DNA of 57,793 nucleotides from Deltaproteobacteria bacterium. Its GTDB lineage: Bacteria; Myxococcota_A; UBA9160; UBA6930. The notes beneath the pieces are model-generated. The model did no database searches. It was given only the letters and a program-made list of their open reading frames with translations, and had not been told where the DNA came from. Of this stretch, positions 10,301-17,974 are shown one piece after another. Numbering within the stretch: position 1 is the stretch's first letter; each line of letters opens with the position of its first letter. Where the stretch lies: assembly GCA_019312665.1 (NCBI GenBank), contig JAFDCZ010000003.1:1-57793 (forward strand), written 5' to 3'. Position numbers and translations under genes: made by a program.

Positions 10301-11434
10301 GTTGCCGAGCATCGCGTATTCCTGGCGGGTTTCGGTACCGCGGTGTCCGCAGAACGCACGTCCAGTTGCAACACCGATCTCGCACCCGATGCCGCGAGCC
10401 TGCAACGCTTGATGGATGTCGAGCGAAGCGCGGAGCGCGCGCACGGCGTCGTTGGCGTGTGTGGCCGAGGGCATCCCCCACGCCACAATCAGCGTGATGC
10501 CCTTGTCGTCACACGCGGCCTGGTAGAACGCGCCCTCATATCGGGCAATCGCTTCCTGGACACATCGGGTTGCACTTTGGACCGGCTGGAGACTTTGCGA
10601 CTTCTCGGCATCGATGCCGCGCAACCCGACGAAGCAAACCGTGACCCGCCGAAACTCGGCGAGCCATTGGCTGTGATCCCTTTCGAGATGGGCCACGATC
10701 TCTCGAGGAGCGAATGCGCGAACGACCGCTTCCGCAATCGGCGACGGCGGATTCTGGGGCAGCGAAGGGGGGGGGTCGGCGTGGTCGACCTGCCAGAAGC
10801 CATCTTGCGTCGAAGAGGTGACACACCGGTCTGCGATGAGATTCCGGGCATTCGACTCGAGCGTCAGAGAGCCCGGGGCGCCAGCGGCGGCGGCCAACCC
10901 GGCGGACATGACCGTGGGTCCGATGACCATGTAATGCCAGCGGTCGGCAACCCCTCCGAGCAGGAGCGCGTGCAACGAACCTGCCGCGATCCCGACGCGC
11001 AACTCGAACGTGCCTTCATCGCGGTCGGCGTCTTTGGCGCGGCTACCTGGAATCGACCGACTCACATGTCCGATCATGGAAAGCCCGCATACCGTGCTCC
11101 GCTGTGTGAGCTCAGCCAGGGACTCGCCGCCGCCAGAGCTCCATAGCGCCACGATGGCGTCGCCGGCGAAGAACAGGACCTCTCCGCCGTGGGCATGAAT
11201 CTCGGCGGTCAAGCGGCCAAAGCTCTTGTTGAGCGCGTCCGTGAGCCCCTCGACGCCGGACGGACCCTCCGAGCCGTAGCGCTCCGTCGTCGATGTAAAG
11301 CCCACGACGTCGGCAATCATCAGAACGCCTTCGAATGTGCGCGCCTCGGCTCCCGGCAGGGGATGTGGCAATTCCCCCAACCAACGCAGGAGTGACGGCG
11401 GCAGGTAGCTCCGCAAATCTCCGGAATCGCTCAC
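7325..11434 (-). CDS. Soluble adenylyl cyclase-like protein: two cyclase domains, AAA/STAND ATPase and helical repeats
   Basis: A 1369-residue protein starting at GTG 11434. Cyclase domain 1 spans about 34-200, with metal aspartates Asp42 (IADVVGFTS) and Asp92 (FFAGDAIVALW). Cyclase domain 2 spans about 262-430, lacks the first metal aspartate and contains EYAMLGNVMNLAARLM. An ATPase module follows at about 445-720, with Walker A GEPGIGKSQ (474-482) and Walker B LVVVLDDAHW. The rest is TPR-like helices. This order and the degenerate second domain match ADCY10-type soluble adenylyl cyclases, which make cAMP. The positions I align with the bicarbonate-binding Lys95 and Arg176 of the human enzyme appear not to be conserved, so bicarbonate control is doubtful. 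No membrane segments are seen. Confidence 0.88.
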   Translation of the reverse strand: MSDSGDLRSYLPPSLLRWLGELPHPLPGAEARTFEGVLMIADVVGFTSTTERYGSEGPSGVEGLTDALNKSFGRLTAEIHAHGGEVLFFAGDAIVALWSSGGGESLAELTQRSTVCGLSMIGHVSRSIPGSRAKDADRDEGTFELRVGIAAGSLHALLLGGVADRWHYMVIGPTVMSAGLAAAAGAPGSLTLESNARNLIADRCVTSSTQDGFWQVDHADPPPSLPQNPPSPIAEAVVRAFAPREIVAHLERDHSQWLAEFRRVTVCFVGLRGIDAEKSQSLQPVQSATRCVQEAIARYEGAFYQAACDDKGITLIVAWGMPSATHANDAVRALRASLDIHQALQARGIGCEIGVATGRAFCGHRGTETRQEYAMLGNVMNLAARLMSSKTVGVVCDRETARAAEGRIDMEPLEPLSLKGKAEPVSVYRARAEIAATRASGQAIVGRENEKQRLEAQLEAIGNGRPSAVVLIEGEPGIGKSQLLEFVRRAAEERQLACFSGDADAIERSTSFYIWREILADLLDARELDGSDLIERVKERLREAGLDEASAPLLNGILPLDLEETAAMAEQDARVRADALRDLVVQLFRHRAEKESLVVVLDDAHWFDSASWALVEAIATRVDSLLLVIGSRPFAAPPPEWERLCTRAGDDRIVLEGMSSAEVEALSARRLGVSELPPPATSFIADRSRGNPFFGEQLCLALYEAGHLRVEGGRCRLAAHVTDLDSLGVPDSVEGVIVERVDRLSPGQQITLKVASAIGRIFLVRLLEAVHPDLESPAQLREQLETFDALDLTLLENPDPSLAYLFKHIITQQVVYGLMAYAQRRELHRGVALWYEAAYANDLSPYLSTLAHHWSQTGDHLKALDYLERAAEQAFASHANEEVVRFMTEALEILERENVDIPAERQSVWEWRLGEALHKLSRYVDARKHYEASLALLGLGVPRTTRGLWLELGRELAVQGLHRIAPGWFIGRQVRRAMRLRQAAHIHQRLAEVGYWEHDFATLLHSTVASLNQAERTGESKELQLAYQVMGFTFGLARLSSWFRFYTERSRRVAEHVSHTDTVAFSRELEAIYHNSNGNWEEIEAAGRTGSELFESLGDRFRWQTCIILRAYGLLHRGQLGESKELFERAYQMVGTEGAVQAQVWSVAGLLAIELARKGRVDANSILDLELLLARGVDHSDAIMSHGLLARSYWAQGDRDDALSHAKEASVRIARFPPASFHTLLGNGYVCELYLDLWEIEGKTRWKRQADLALTGLRAFARLCPIGRPRIWTMRARRARLAGRPATALRCARRAVAEAQTLHMDLEEALAHRELVMQLSEKEAGPHLQRLIMLRSTTTAEALLSAPSRPEASFTTTGSATERSDSGTH

Positions 11435-11575
11435 CTAGCCGCGCACCTCGCTTCGCTATGCCCCGGCGGCCTGTCACTCACCGGACGGACGTTTTCCGAT
11501 CACAACTCTTCGGCGTTCAGTGTAGAGTGCAGAGGATCCGGGTGGCGACCCATCTCCTGCATCCTGGAGGCTCCC

Positions 11576-13726
11576 ATGCCTGGGCTTGCAAATAGACCGA
11601 AGAAAATTGCCATTTTGGGAGGCGGAATCGCCTCGCTCAGCGCGGCCTACCAGCTGACCAACCGTCCAGGCTGGAAGAAAGACTACGACCTCACGCTCTA
11701 TCAGCTCGGTTGGCGGGTTGGAGGGAAGGGCGCGAGTGGTCGCAATCGAGAGCACAATGATCGCATCGAAGAGCATGGCCTTCACGTCTGGTTTGGCTGC
11801 TACGACGAGTCCTTCAAGATGCTTCGGACAAGTTATGAGGAGCTCGCTCGCAGCCCCGGTTGTCCGATCCGTAGTGTCGAAGAAGCCTTCGACGGCGTCG
11901 ATACGACCCCGTACATGGAGCATATTGGAGACCAATGGCTGCACTGGCCGGTCGAGTTCCCGCCGAACGCGCTGACGCCCGGGGAGGGGCCGGGCAACCT
12001 CAGTGCATGGCAACACGTTCTCCAGCTGATCCATTGGGTGGAACTGGCCTTCGAGACTGGCTTCGAGCGCAGCCCCGCTAGTTCGACCGCAGTGCATCAC
12101 GTGCCCGATTGGCTGGAGAAGATCGTCCCCAGCCCGGAGACAGAACCTTCGCGTTACGGGTCCCACCGCTACCTCTCGCGGCTGACGCGCCTGGTTCATG
12201 AGCTGCCGGAAGATGCACACGCGCACCTGCCTCACCATCACCACGGAATTCTCTGGCTCACGGATCAGGTGCGGGGGTGGTTCCACCGCGAAACCCGGGA
12301 CTTGTTGACCAAGGATGACGATCTCCGACGGATTGCGATCGGAATCGATCTCGCAATCACGATCGCCCGAGGCTTCGTCGCGGATGGCGTCTTGATTCAC
12401 GGTTACAAGGCCATCGACGGAGAGGATACGCGGGCCTGGCTCGAGAGACATGGCGCGCACGATTTCAGCGTCTGGTCCGCGCCGATACGCGCGCTCTACG
12501 ATCTCTGTTTTGCCTATGTGGACGGTGATCTCGATCAGCCGAATTTCTCCGCTGGCTCGTCTCTTCACGTCGTGATGCGCATCGCTTTCGAATACAAGGG
12601 CCACGTCGTCTACGAGATGAATGCGGGCATGGGCGATGTCGTGATCGCCCCAATTTACCAGGCACTCGCGAAACGGGGCGTCAAGTTCGAGTACTTCCGG
12701 CGCGTCGAGAAGCTCGAGCTCTCTGCCGACAAGAAGAGCATCGAGTGCGTGAGAATCGCCCGCCAGGTCGACCTGCTGGGCGATACCTACGAGCCGCTCC
12801 ATGATTTCCAGGGATTGCCGTGCTTCCCCTCGACGCCACTGGTGGAACAGATCCGGGACGGCAGCAAGCTGAAGGGAATCAACCTCGAGTCGAAATGGAG
12901 TGGCTGGACCGACGTCGGACGCGCGGACATTCACGCGGGAGTCGATTTCGACGAGATCGTGCTGGGGATCTCGCTCGCCGGCCTCGAGACCATCTGCGAA
13001 GACCTGCGCTGTGACTCGGATTGGGTGGCGCTGCTCGACGGCATGGGAACGGTTCAAACCGCGGGCGTGCAACTCTGGATGAGCCGCGGCTTGACAGAGC
13101 TTGGTTGGACCCAACCACCGCTTCCGATCGACGCGGGGCCCGAGCCGCTCGATGTCTGGGCAGACCGAAGCGCGATCATGCACTTCGAAAACTGGCCGCC
13201 GATCCACGGACCCAAGAGCTTGCAGTATCTATGCGGTCCACTGCCCGGCAGCTTCTACGAACAGCCGAGCTCCGACCTCGAGGTGCCGGAGATCGCGCAA
13301 GAAGAGGTCGACCAGCTGACGACGCGTTGGCTCGAGGAACAATCCCAGGTGCTATGGCCGACCCTCACGGGCGAGAACGGGTTCGATTGGGATTCGCTTT
13401 ACGCGCCGGGGCTCACGACCGATGGTGACCGTCTGGGCGCGCAATACGTGCGGGCCAATATCGATCCCAGCGAACGCTATGTGATGTCGCTCGCGGGGAC
13501 GGGGCATCTGCGCTTCAAGCAAGGACAGACCGGTTTCAAGAATCTGGTCGTCACTGGAGACTGGACCCATACATCCTGGAATGCAGGCTGTATCGAGTCG
13601 GCCGTCCTGTCTGGGATCCACGCTGCCGAGGCCATCGCGAAGAAGACCGGCCATGGCGAACCCGAGCGTGGTTTCTTCGCCAAACTGCTCCATCGTCTCT
13701 GGAAGATCGTCCGCGGCTTGTTCTAG
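11576..13726 (+). CDS. Large FAD/NAD(P)-binding oxidoreductase of the phytoene-desaturase superfamily
   Basis: 716 residues with an N-terminal KIAILGGGIASLSAAYQLT dinucleotide-binding motif, followed by LYQLGWRVGGKGASGRN and EEHGLHVWFG, features of the carotenoid-desaturase-like group. The C-terminal part has FKNLVVTGDWTHTSWNAGCI then ESAVLSGIHAAEAI, the FAD-binding helix region. It is longer than classical desaturases (about 500 residues) because of an inserted middle region rich in His and Glu. A GGAGGCTCCC sequence precedes the ATG at 11576. It is divergent from the cyclase gene, leaving about 140 bases for promoters. It resembles the protein at 5641 in family but is not a recent duplicate. 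Substrate unknown. Confidence 0.78.
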   Translation: MPGLANRPKKIAILGGGIASLSAAYQLTNRPGWKKDYDLTLYQLGWRVGGKGASGRNREHNDRIEEHGLHVWFGCYDESFKMLRTSYEELARSPGCPIRSVEEAFDGVDTTPYMEHIGDQWLHWPVEFPPNALTPGEGPGNLSAWQHVLQLIHWVELAFETGFERSPASSTAVHHVPDWLEKIVPSPETEPSRYGSHRYLSRLTRLVHELPEDAHAHLPHHHHGILWLTDQVRGWFHRETRDLLTKDDDLRRIAIGIDLAITIARGFVADGVLIHGYKAIDGEDTRAWLERHGAHDFSVWSAPIRALYDLCFAYVDGDLDQPNFSAGSSLHVVMRIAFEYKGHVVYEMNAGMGDVVIAPIYQALAKRGVKFEYFRRVEKLELSADKKSIECVRIARQVDLLGDTYEPLHDFQGLPCFPSTPLVEQIRDGSKLKGINLESKWSGWTDVGRADIHAGVDFDEIVLGISLAGLETICEDLRCDSDWVALLDGMGTVQTAGVQLWMSRGLTELGWTQPPLPIDAGPEPLDVWADRSAIMHFENWPPIHGPKSLQYLCGPLPGSFYEQPSSDLEVPEIAQEEVDQLTTRWLEEQSQVLWPTLTGENGFDWDSLYAPGLTTDGDRLGAQYVRANIDPSERYVMSLAGTGHLRFKQGQTGFKNLVVTGDWTHTSWNAGCIESAVLSGIHAAEAIAKKTGHGEPERGFFAKLLHRLWKIVRGLF

Positions 13727-13775
13727 AGGTCGAAACCCAACGGGCCCTCGGGGTCAGTGAGGTCGGCCTTCTCCG

Positions 13776-15113
13776 CTATTTCGGGGACTCTCCGATGCCC
13801 CATCCCCTCAGGTTGTCTTCAGTCGGGGCGCACGGTGGTTGGCTCCCGCTGAGATCCCCTTCGCCCTCAGTCCCCCGGCGCTTCTCCGCGCAGACCACTC
13901 GACCTCGCGAATCGTAGACGATTGCGGCGGGCAGGCTCGCAACCCCGAAATGCCTTTGGATCTTTTCGGCGCTCGCCACGAGAACTTTCAGCCACGAGGA
14001 CCCCTCATTCGTAGAGTAGAACAGGAGCTCCGAAGCATCCGAGATCTGATAGTCGCGAAAAGCCGAATCTCCATCGGCAGCCAACGCAAGGAAGTCGATC
14101 CGTTCGTTGTAGGTGCTCCGCAGGCTGGCCACTGTTCGCGCCTGCGCGGTAGACCACGGCTCCCCTGCCTTCCAGAAGAACAAGTAGAGTGGTCGATGGT
14201 TCTCCTGGTAGGAATCAAGTGGCACGGTCCGTCGCCAAGGCAGTTCCTGCGCCTGAAAGCCTGACAGACCTCGTGAATGGGCTCCCAGGAAGGGGGCGTA
14301 GCTCGACGAAGTTGGTGCCGAAGGCGCAGGATCGTCACCGGATGGCGACTCGTCTGAGGGATCAGAGAGGAAGTCGTCCGCGATTTCGTCCCAGAGATCC
14401 GAGAGACCATCGTCGGCTTCCTGGCCAGGCGACTCACCTGATCCCTCTGCCATTTCTTGGAGCCATGGTGCGGTCGTCTCCTGGTATTCGAGCAGATGGA
14501 ACGACGAGCCTCTTACGCCGTCGGTGCTGAACAGATCCAGCGGTAGGCCAGCTTCCGGCGATACGCAGGCACTGGCGGAGACGCCAGGGCCGCCATGCCG
14601 AATGGAATGACGGAAACTGACAGACTGCCCATTCATTCCGGCAAATGAGCACCGTGCCCCACTCGTCTGGATCGTAGCCCCGCGGACGGTTGGATGAGCA
14701 ACCGAGAAACCCTCCGGCCAGGAAAGGCGATCGACAGGCGAGTCGAACAGGAGGGCTGCCCGCAACAGCTGGTGAGCCGTTCCGAGCGCGGCAGGCTGAC
14801 CTTCTGATGGAGGAGGCCCCGAGGCCCAAGATTCGGGTGAGGTAGCGCGGACTGATCCGGAGCGGCTCAGCGAGTGGCCTTCCAGGCTGGTCGCCTCGGC
14901 ACTCACTATCCAATCCAACATTTCCACGGCCTTGAAATCGATCCGTAGCCGATACTCGACCGTGCTGTCGTCGACATCAAGTTGGATGACACTATAGGTT
15001 GCCGTGGTGTCGCCGCGGAAGACCAGAGGCGTCCAGTACCTGTCTTGCGTGCCAGCTGAAGCGAGTGTGGAGAATGCGATGCCAGCCAGCAGAAACTCGA
15101 AGTAGCGTTTCAT
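13776..15113 (-). CDS. Exported protein with a C-terminal thioredoxin-like domain lacking CxxC
   Basis: 445 residues. A signal peptide covers about 1-20 (LLAGIAFSTLASAG). Residues 20-220 are a beta-rich region of unknown family. An acidic low-complexity linker lies at about 225-275, rich in Asp, Ser, Glu and Pro. Residues about 305-425 look thioredoxin-like: the strand LYLFFWKAGEPWS stands where WCxxC would be, and GVASLPAAIVYDSRGRVV provides the cis-proline strand. No redox cysteines are present at that site, so a structural or binding role is more likely than disulfide exchange. The start overlaps the stop of the Cys-rich gene by four bases (ATGA), indicating translational coupling, and GAGAGGTAG lies upstream of the ATG. 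Confidence 0.65.
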   Translation of the reverse strand: MKRYFEFLLAGIAFSTLASAGTQDRYWTPLVFRGDTTATYSVIQLDVDDSTVEYRLRIDFKAVEMLDWIVSAEATSLEGHSLSRSGSVRATSPESWASGPPPSEGQPAALGTAHQLLRAALLFDSPVDRLSWPEGFSVAHPTVRGATIQTSGARCSFAGMNGQSVSFRHSIRHGGPGVSASACVSPEAGLPLDLFSTDGVRGSSFHLLEYQETTAPWLQEMAEGSGESPGQEADDGLSDLWDEIADDFLSDPSDESPSGDDPAPSAPTSSSYAPFLGAHSRGLSGFQAQELPWRRTVPLDSYQENHRPLYLFFWKAGEPWSTAQARTVASLRSTYNERIDFLALAADGDSAFRDYQISDASELLFYSTNEGSSWLKVLVASAEKIQRHFGVASLPAAIVYDSRGRVVCAEKRRGTEGEGDLSGSQPPCAPTEDNLRGWGIGESPK

Positions 15114-15514
15114 GTGGATCTACCTCTCGTGCGGGCGGAGCAGAGGCGCAAAACAGTCTGGTGCCCGAAACACTGGCCCTTGAAACAGGCTTCTGATTTG
15201 CGGCTTTGCGCCCTGGCGGTACACGTCTTCAGTTCGGGGAGCTTCGGCCGCGTGAAGCACACACCCCATTCGATCCGGCACTTCGGAGCATCCGGACTGA
15301 GGGAGCCAGGGCGCGGCAGAGAAATCGGCGCAGACGATCCAAACCAGCCAGTCATCCTCGGGCACGCCGAGTTCTCGCTGCAAGCCCTCCGATCAGCCGG
15401 CACAACACGCCACGCTGTCGATCGGCACACAGGAGTCTCCGAAGCACGGGCCATCACCGGCGAGCCGATGACCATGGCAGCCACCGCTCCCAAGGGCACG
15501 AGCATCGATCGCAT
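15110..15514 (-). CDS. Small exported cysteine-rich protein (unrecognised)
   Basis: 134 residues from ATG 15514, preceded by AGGAAAGCGTG. A signal peptide is clear (MLVPLGAVAAMVIGSPVMARA). The mature part has nine Cys in about 110 residues, enough for several disulfides, and is otherwise basic. The stop shares the ATGA overlap with the thioredoxin-like gene, which supports this frame. However, the alternative frame from about 15383 to 15120 also reads like protein, with more typical codons, so a frameshift near residue 43 is possible. No family is recognised. Confidence 0.45.
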   Translation of the reverse strand: MRSMLVPLGAVAAMVIGSPVMARASETPVCRSTAWRVVPADRRACSENSACPRMTGWFGSSAPISLPRPGSLSPDAPKCRIEWGVCFTRPKLPELKTCTARAQSRKSEACFKGQCFGHQTVLRLCSARTRGRST

Positions 15515-15757
15515 CACGCTTTCCTGTTCTCGTGGCCGCGGTTCCGGAGCCGAGAATGGGTACCGCCATTGCCCAGCATGCGGGCCGCGATGCACTGCAA
15601 TCGATGCTACTGCCTTCCTTCGAGCTGTCCAGACTCGACCGCCATCAGCTGAACGGCCCATTGGATTCGACCGGCGAGCGACCCTCTCCGAGGTTGGAGA
15701 CCTTGAGGCTATGCTTCGTTGAGTTCGCGGGATCGTGAGGATGAGGAGAATCTCCCC

Positions 15758-16105
15758 ATGAACGAGGCAGGGCCGAAGGACGACTCCGAGAACCTGCGCG
15801 AGCTCGAACTCATCGACATCGAGGACATCTTTGTCTCGGGCGGCGATGCGGGCCGGGTGCGATTGACCCGCCGAGTGCCAGCGGTCGGAGAGCTAGTCCG
15901 GGATTCGGCGGGCTTCTACTTTCTGGCACCGGAAGAGGATTTTCGGGGCGGAGGAATGGGCTCGATTCGTCTTCACTCCCTCGGCGCGGAGGCAAAACGC
16001 CGGTTCGTGGGAAGGGTCGTCAAAGTGGCCGGGATCTTCGAGGACGACAAAGGCCTCGACGTCGAAGCCGTAGCCCTCGAGGATGAACCTTTCGCGGACT
16101 CGTGA
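15758..16105 (+). CDS. Hypothetical acidic protein
   Basis: 115 residues from ATG 15758, preceded by GAGGAGAATCTCCCC, a good ribosome binding site; an upstream in-frame start at 15719 is less likely. The N-terminal 30 residues are acidic and probably disordered. The tail from GRVVKVAGIFEDDKGLDVEA has an alternating strand pattern that could fit a small OB-like barrel, but this is only a guess. No known family is recognised. It is divergent from the Cys-rich/thioredoxin-like pair, separated by about 240 bases in which nothing else was identified. Codon use looks like that of its neighbours. Confidence 0.5.
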   Translation: MNEAGPKDDSENLRELELIDIEDIFVSGGDAGRVRLTRRVPAVGELVRDSAGFYFLAPEEDFRGGGMGSIRLHSLGAEAKRRFVGRVVKVAGIFEDDKGLDVEAVALEDEPFADS

Positions 16106-16367
16106 AGTGCATGCAAACCCGTCGCACAAGGCCGAAACCGCGGCCTGGCTTGCCACCAGGAGCCGTCTCTTGGCAGCGACCACCCATCGCCCGAAACATT
16201 CTGACGACGTACACCTATGAGAGATCGAGTCAGGCGATCCGAGCCTTCCATGCTCTCGCCCATGCATGCCGGCCCAAGGTGAAGACCTCAGCTTCGCCAG
16301 CTACGGCGCGTCCACGATCAACGCCGGCAACGGAGCCGATCAATCCCGCTCAGATCCGTTCCGCGCG

Positions 16368-17849
16368 TCACTCGTACTTGAACACCTCGTCGTCGAGCTT
16401 GATGTCCGGAATGTCGTTCTTCTCCGCCCAGTAGTCCTGGCTGTGCTGCCAGTCCGGTTTGTCACCTCGTTTCGGCAGCAGGTGCATGCTTCGCATCAGG
16501 TAGCCGGGGTTGAAGTTCTCCGGGTCCATCCAGGGCAGGAGCGGCATGTCCTTGTCTTGCTCTCGGAGGGCGGGGGTGACCTTCTCGAGACCGTTCTCCT
16601 TCATGTAGTTGAGGAGCCGGCACACGAAGTCGCAGAGCAGTTCGACGCGCAGGGTCCAACTGGCCCGGAAGTAGCCGAAGACCCAAAGCATGTTGGGAAC
16701 GCCAGTGAACATCATGCCGCGGTAGGTGACGGTCTCGGAGAAGTCGACGGGAGCGCCATCGACGGCGAACTCGATATCGCCCAGCACGCTCAGGTTGAAG
16801 CCAGTCGCGGTGACGATGATGTCGGCTTCCAGGGTCTCGCCCGATTTCAGCAGGATGCCCTTCTCTGTGAAGCGCTCGATCTCGTCGGTCACGACCGAGG
16901 CTGCGCCGGAAGCGATCCCCTTGAAGATGTCGCCGTCCGGGACGAAGGCGATGCGTTGTCTCCAGGGCCTGTACGACGGGGTGAAGTGTTTCTCCACATC
17001 GTAGTCGGGGCCCAGCAGGGCACGAACCGCTCCGATCAGCTCGCCCTTCAGGAACTCCGGCTGCTCGAAGGACAGCCGGGTGATCGCGGCTTGATCGTGC
17101 AGGATCTTCCTGCGCGTGATCTCGTGGATCCAGGTCTCGTCGATCTCCAGCTCGCGCAGTTGATCGGCGAGCTCGTTCTGGTTGAGGCCCGGAATGAAGT
17201 AGGTCGGAGAGCGCTGCAGCATCGTGACGTGGCCACAATCTCCGGCGATCGCCGGAACCAGCGTCGCCGCGGTGGCGCCCGAGCCGATGACCACGACGTT
17301 CTTTCCCTTGTAGTCCAGATCCTCCGGCCAGGTCTGCGGGTGGACGATCTGTCCGTTGAAATCCTCCATCCCTTCCCAGTCGGGCGTGTAGCCCTTGGCG
17401 TGCCTGTAGTAGCCCTGGCACATCCACAGGAAGTTGGCGGTGAAGCTCAGCTGCTCCCCGGTTTCCGTGCGGATGGCTTCGAGCGTCCAGAGATTCTCTT
17501 CGCTGGACCAGCTGGCCGTGGTGATCTTGTGCCCGTAGCGGATGTGTCGGCCGAGATCGTTCTCGTCGATCACCTCGCCCATGTAGGTGAGGATCTCCGC
17601 TCCCGTGGCGATCGGCGGGCCGGTCCAGGGCTTGAAGCGATAGCCGAAGGTGTAGAGATCACTATCGGAACGGATGCCCGGGAAGTGGTGCATCTGCCAC
17701 GTGCCACCGAAGCTCTCGAGGGCTTCGAGCGCCACAAAACTCTTGTCCGGGCATTGCTGGGTAAGATGGTACGCGGCGCCCACTCCGGAGATTCCGGCTC
17801 CGACGATCAGGACATCGAAATGTTCGGGTTGGCTTTGTGTGCTCGACAT
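16368..17849 (-). CDS. Flavin-containing monooxygenase, Baeyer-Villiger type
   Basis: 493 residues. The N-terminal FAD motif VLIVGAGISGVGAAYHL is followed by the Baeyer-Villiger fingerprint FNGQIVHPQTWPED (pattern FxGxxxHxxxWP) and then the NADPH motif VVVIGSGATAATLVPAI. Length and order match EtaA-like single-chain monooxygenases, which insert oxygen into ketones or oxidise sulfur or nitrogen using NADPH and O2. It is probably cytoplasmic. It lies downstream of the linalool dehydratase/isomerase homologue and an FAD oxidoreductase on the same strand, with a 125-base gap, so it may act on a ketone derived from their product. The substrate cannot be read from the sequence. Confidence 0.9.
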   Translation of the reverse strand: MSSTQSQPEHFDVLIVGAGISGVGAAYHLTQQCPDKSFVALEALESFGGTWQMHHFPGIRSDSDLYTFGYRFKPWTGPPIATGAEILTYMGEVIDENDLGRHIRYGHKITTASWSSEENLWTLEAIRTETGEQLSFTANFLWMCQGYYRHAKGYTPDWEGMEDFNGQIVHPQTWPEDLDYKGKNVVVIGSGATAATLVPAIAGDCGHVTMLQRSPTYFIPGLNQNELADQLRELEIDETWIHEITRRKILHDQAAITRLSFEQPEFLKGELIGAVRALLGPDYDVEKHFTPSYRPWRQRIAFVPDGDIFKGIASGAASVVTDEIERFTEKGILLKSGETLEADIIVTATGFNLSVLGDIEFAVDGAPVDFSETVTYRGMMFTGVPNMLWVFGYFRASWTLRVELLCDFVCRLLNYMKENGLEKVTPALREQDKDMPLLPWMDPENFNPGYLMRSMHLLPKRGDKPDWQHSQDYWAEKNDIPDIKLDDEVFKYE

Positions 17850-17974
17850 CGGTCGCTCCTGGAATGGCGAGGAAAATCCCGACCCGCCTGGTCATCCAAT
17901 CCTAAACAATATTTCAGATCCGAACCCAGGTCATCTCGTGCAGGCCCAGGCCACGTGCCGTCCGGTCCGCGTCT

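Noticed and set aside
11474-13207. 577-codon minus-strand open frame opposite the large FAD protein
   Set aside because: The plus-strand frame carries a clear FAD motif and start site; the opposite frame is a high-GC shadow without motifs.
16106-16367. Possible gene or RNA in the 262-base gap before the monooxygenase stop
   Set aside because: Short open frames on both strands lack start signals and protein-like composition; nothing convincing was seen.
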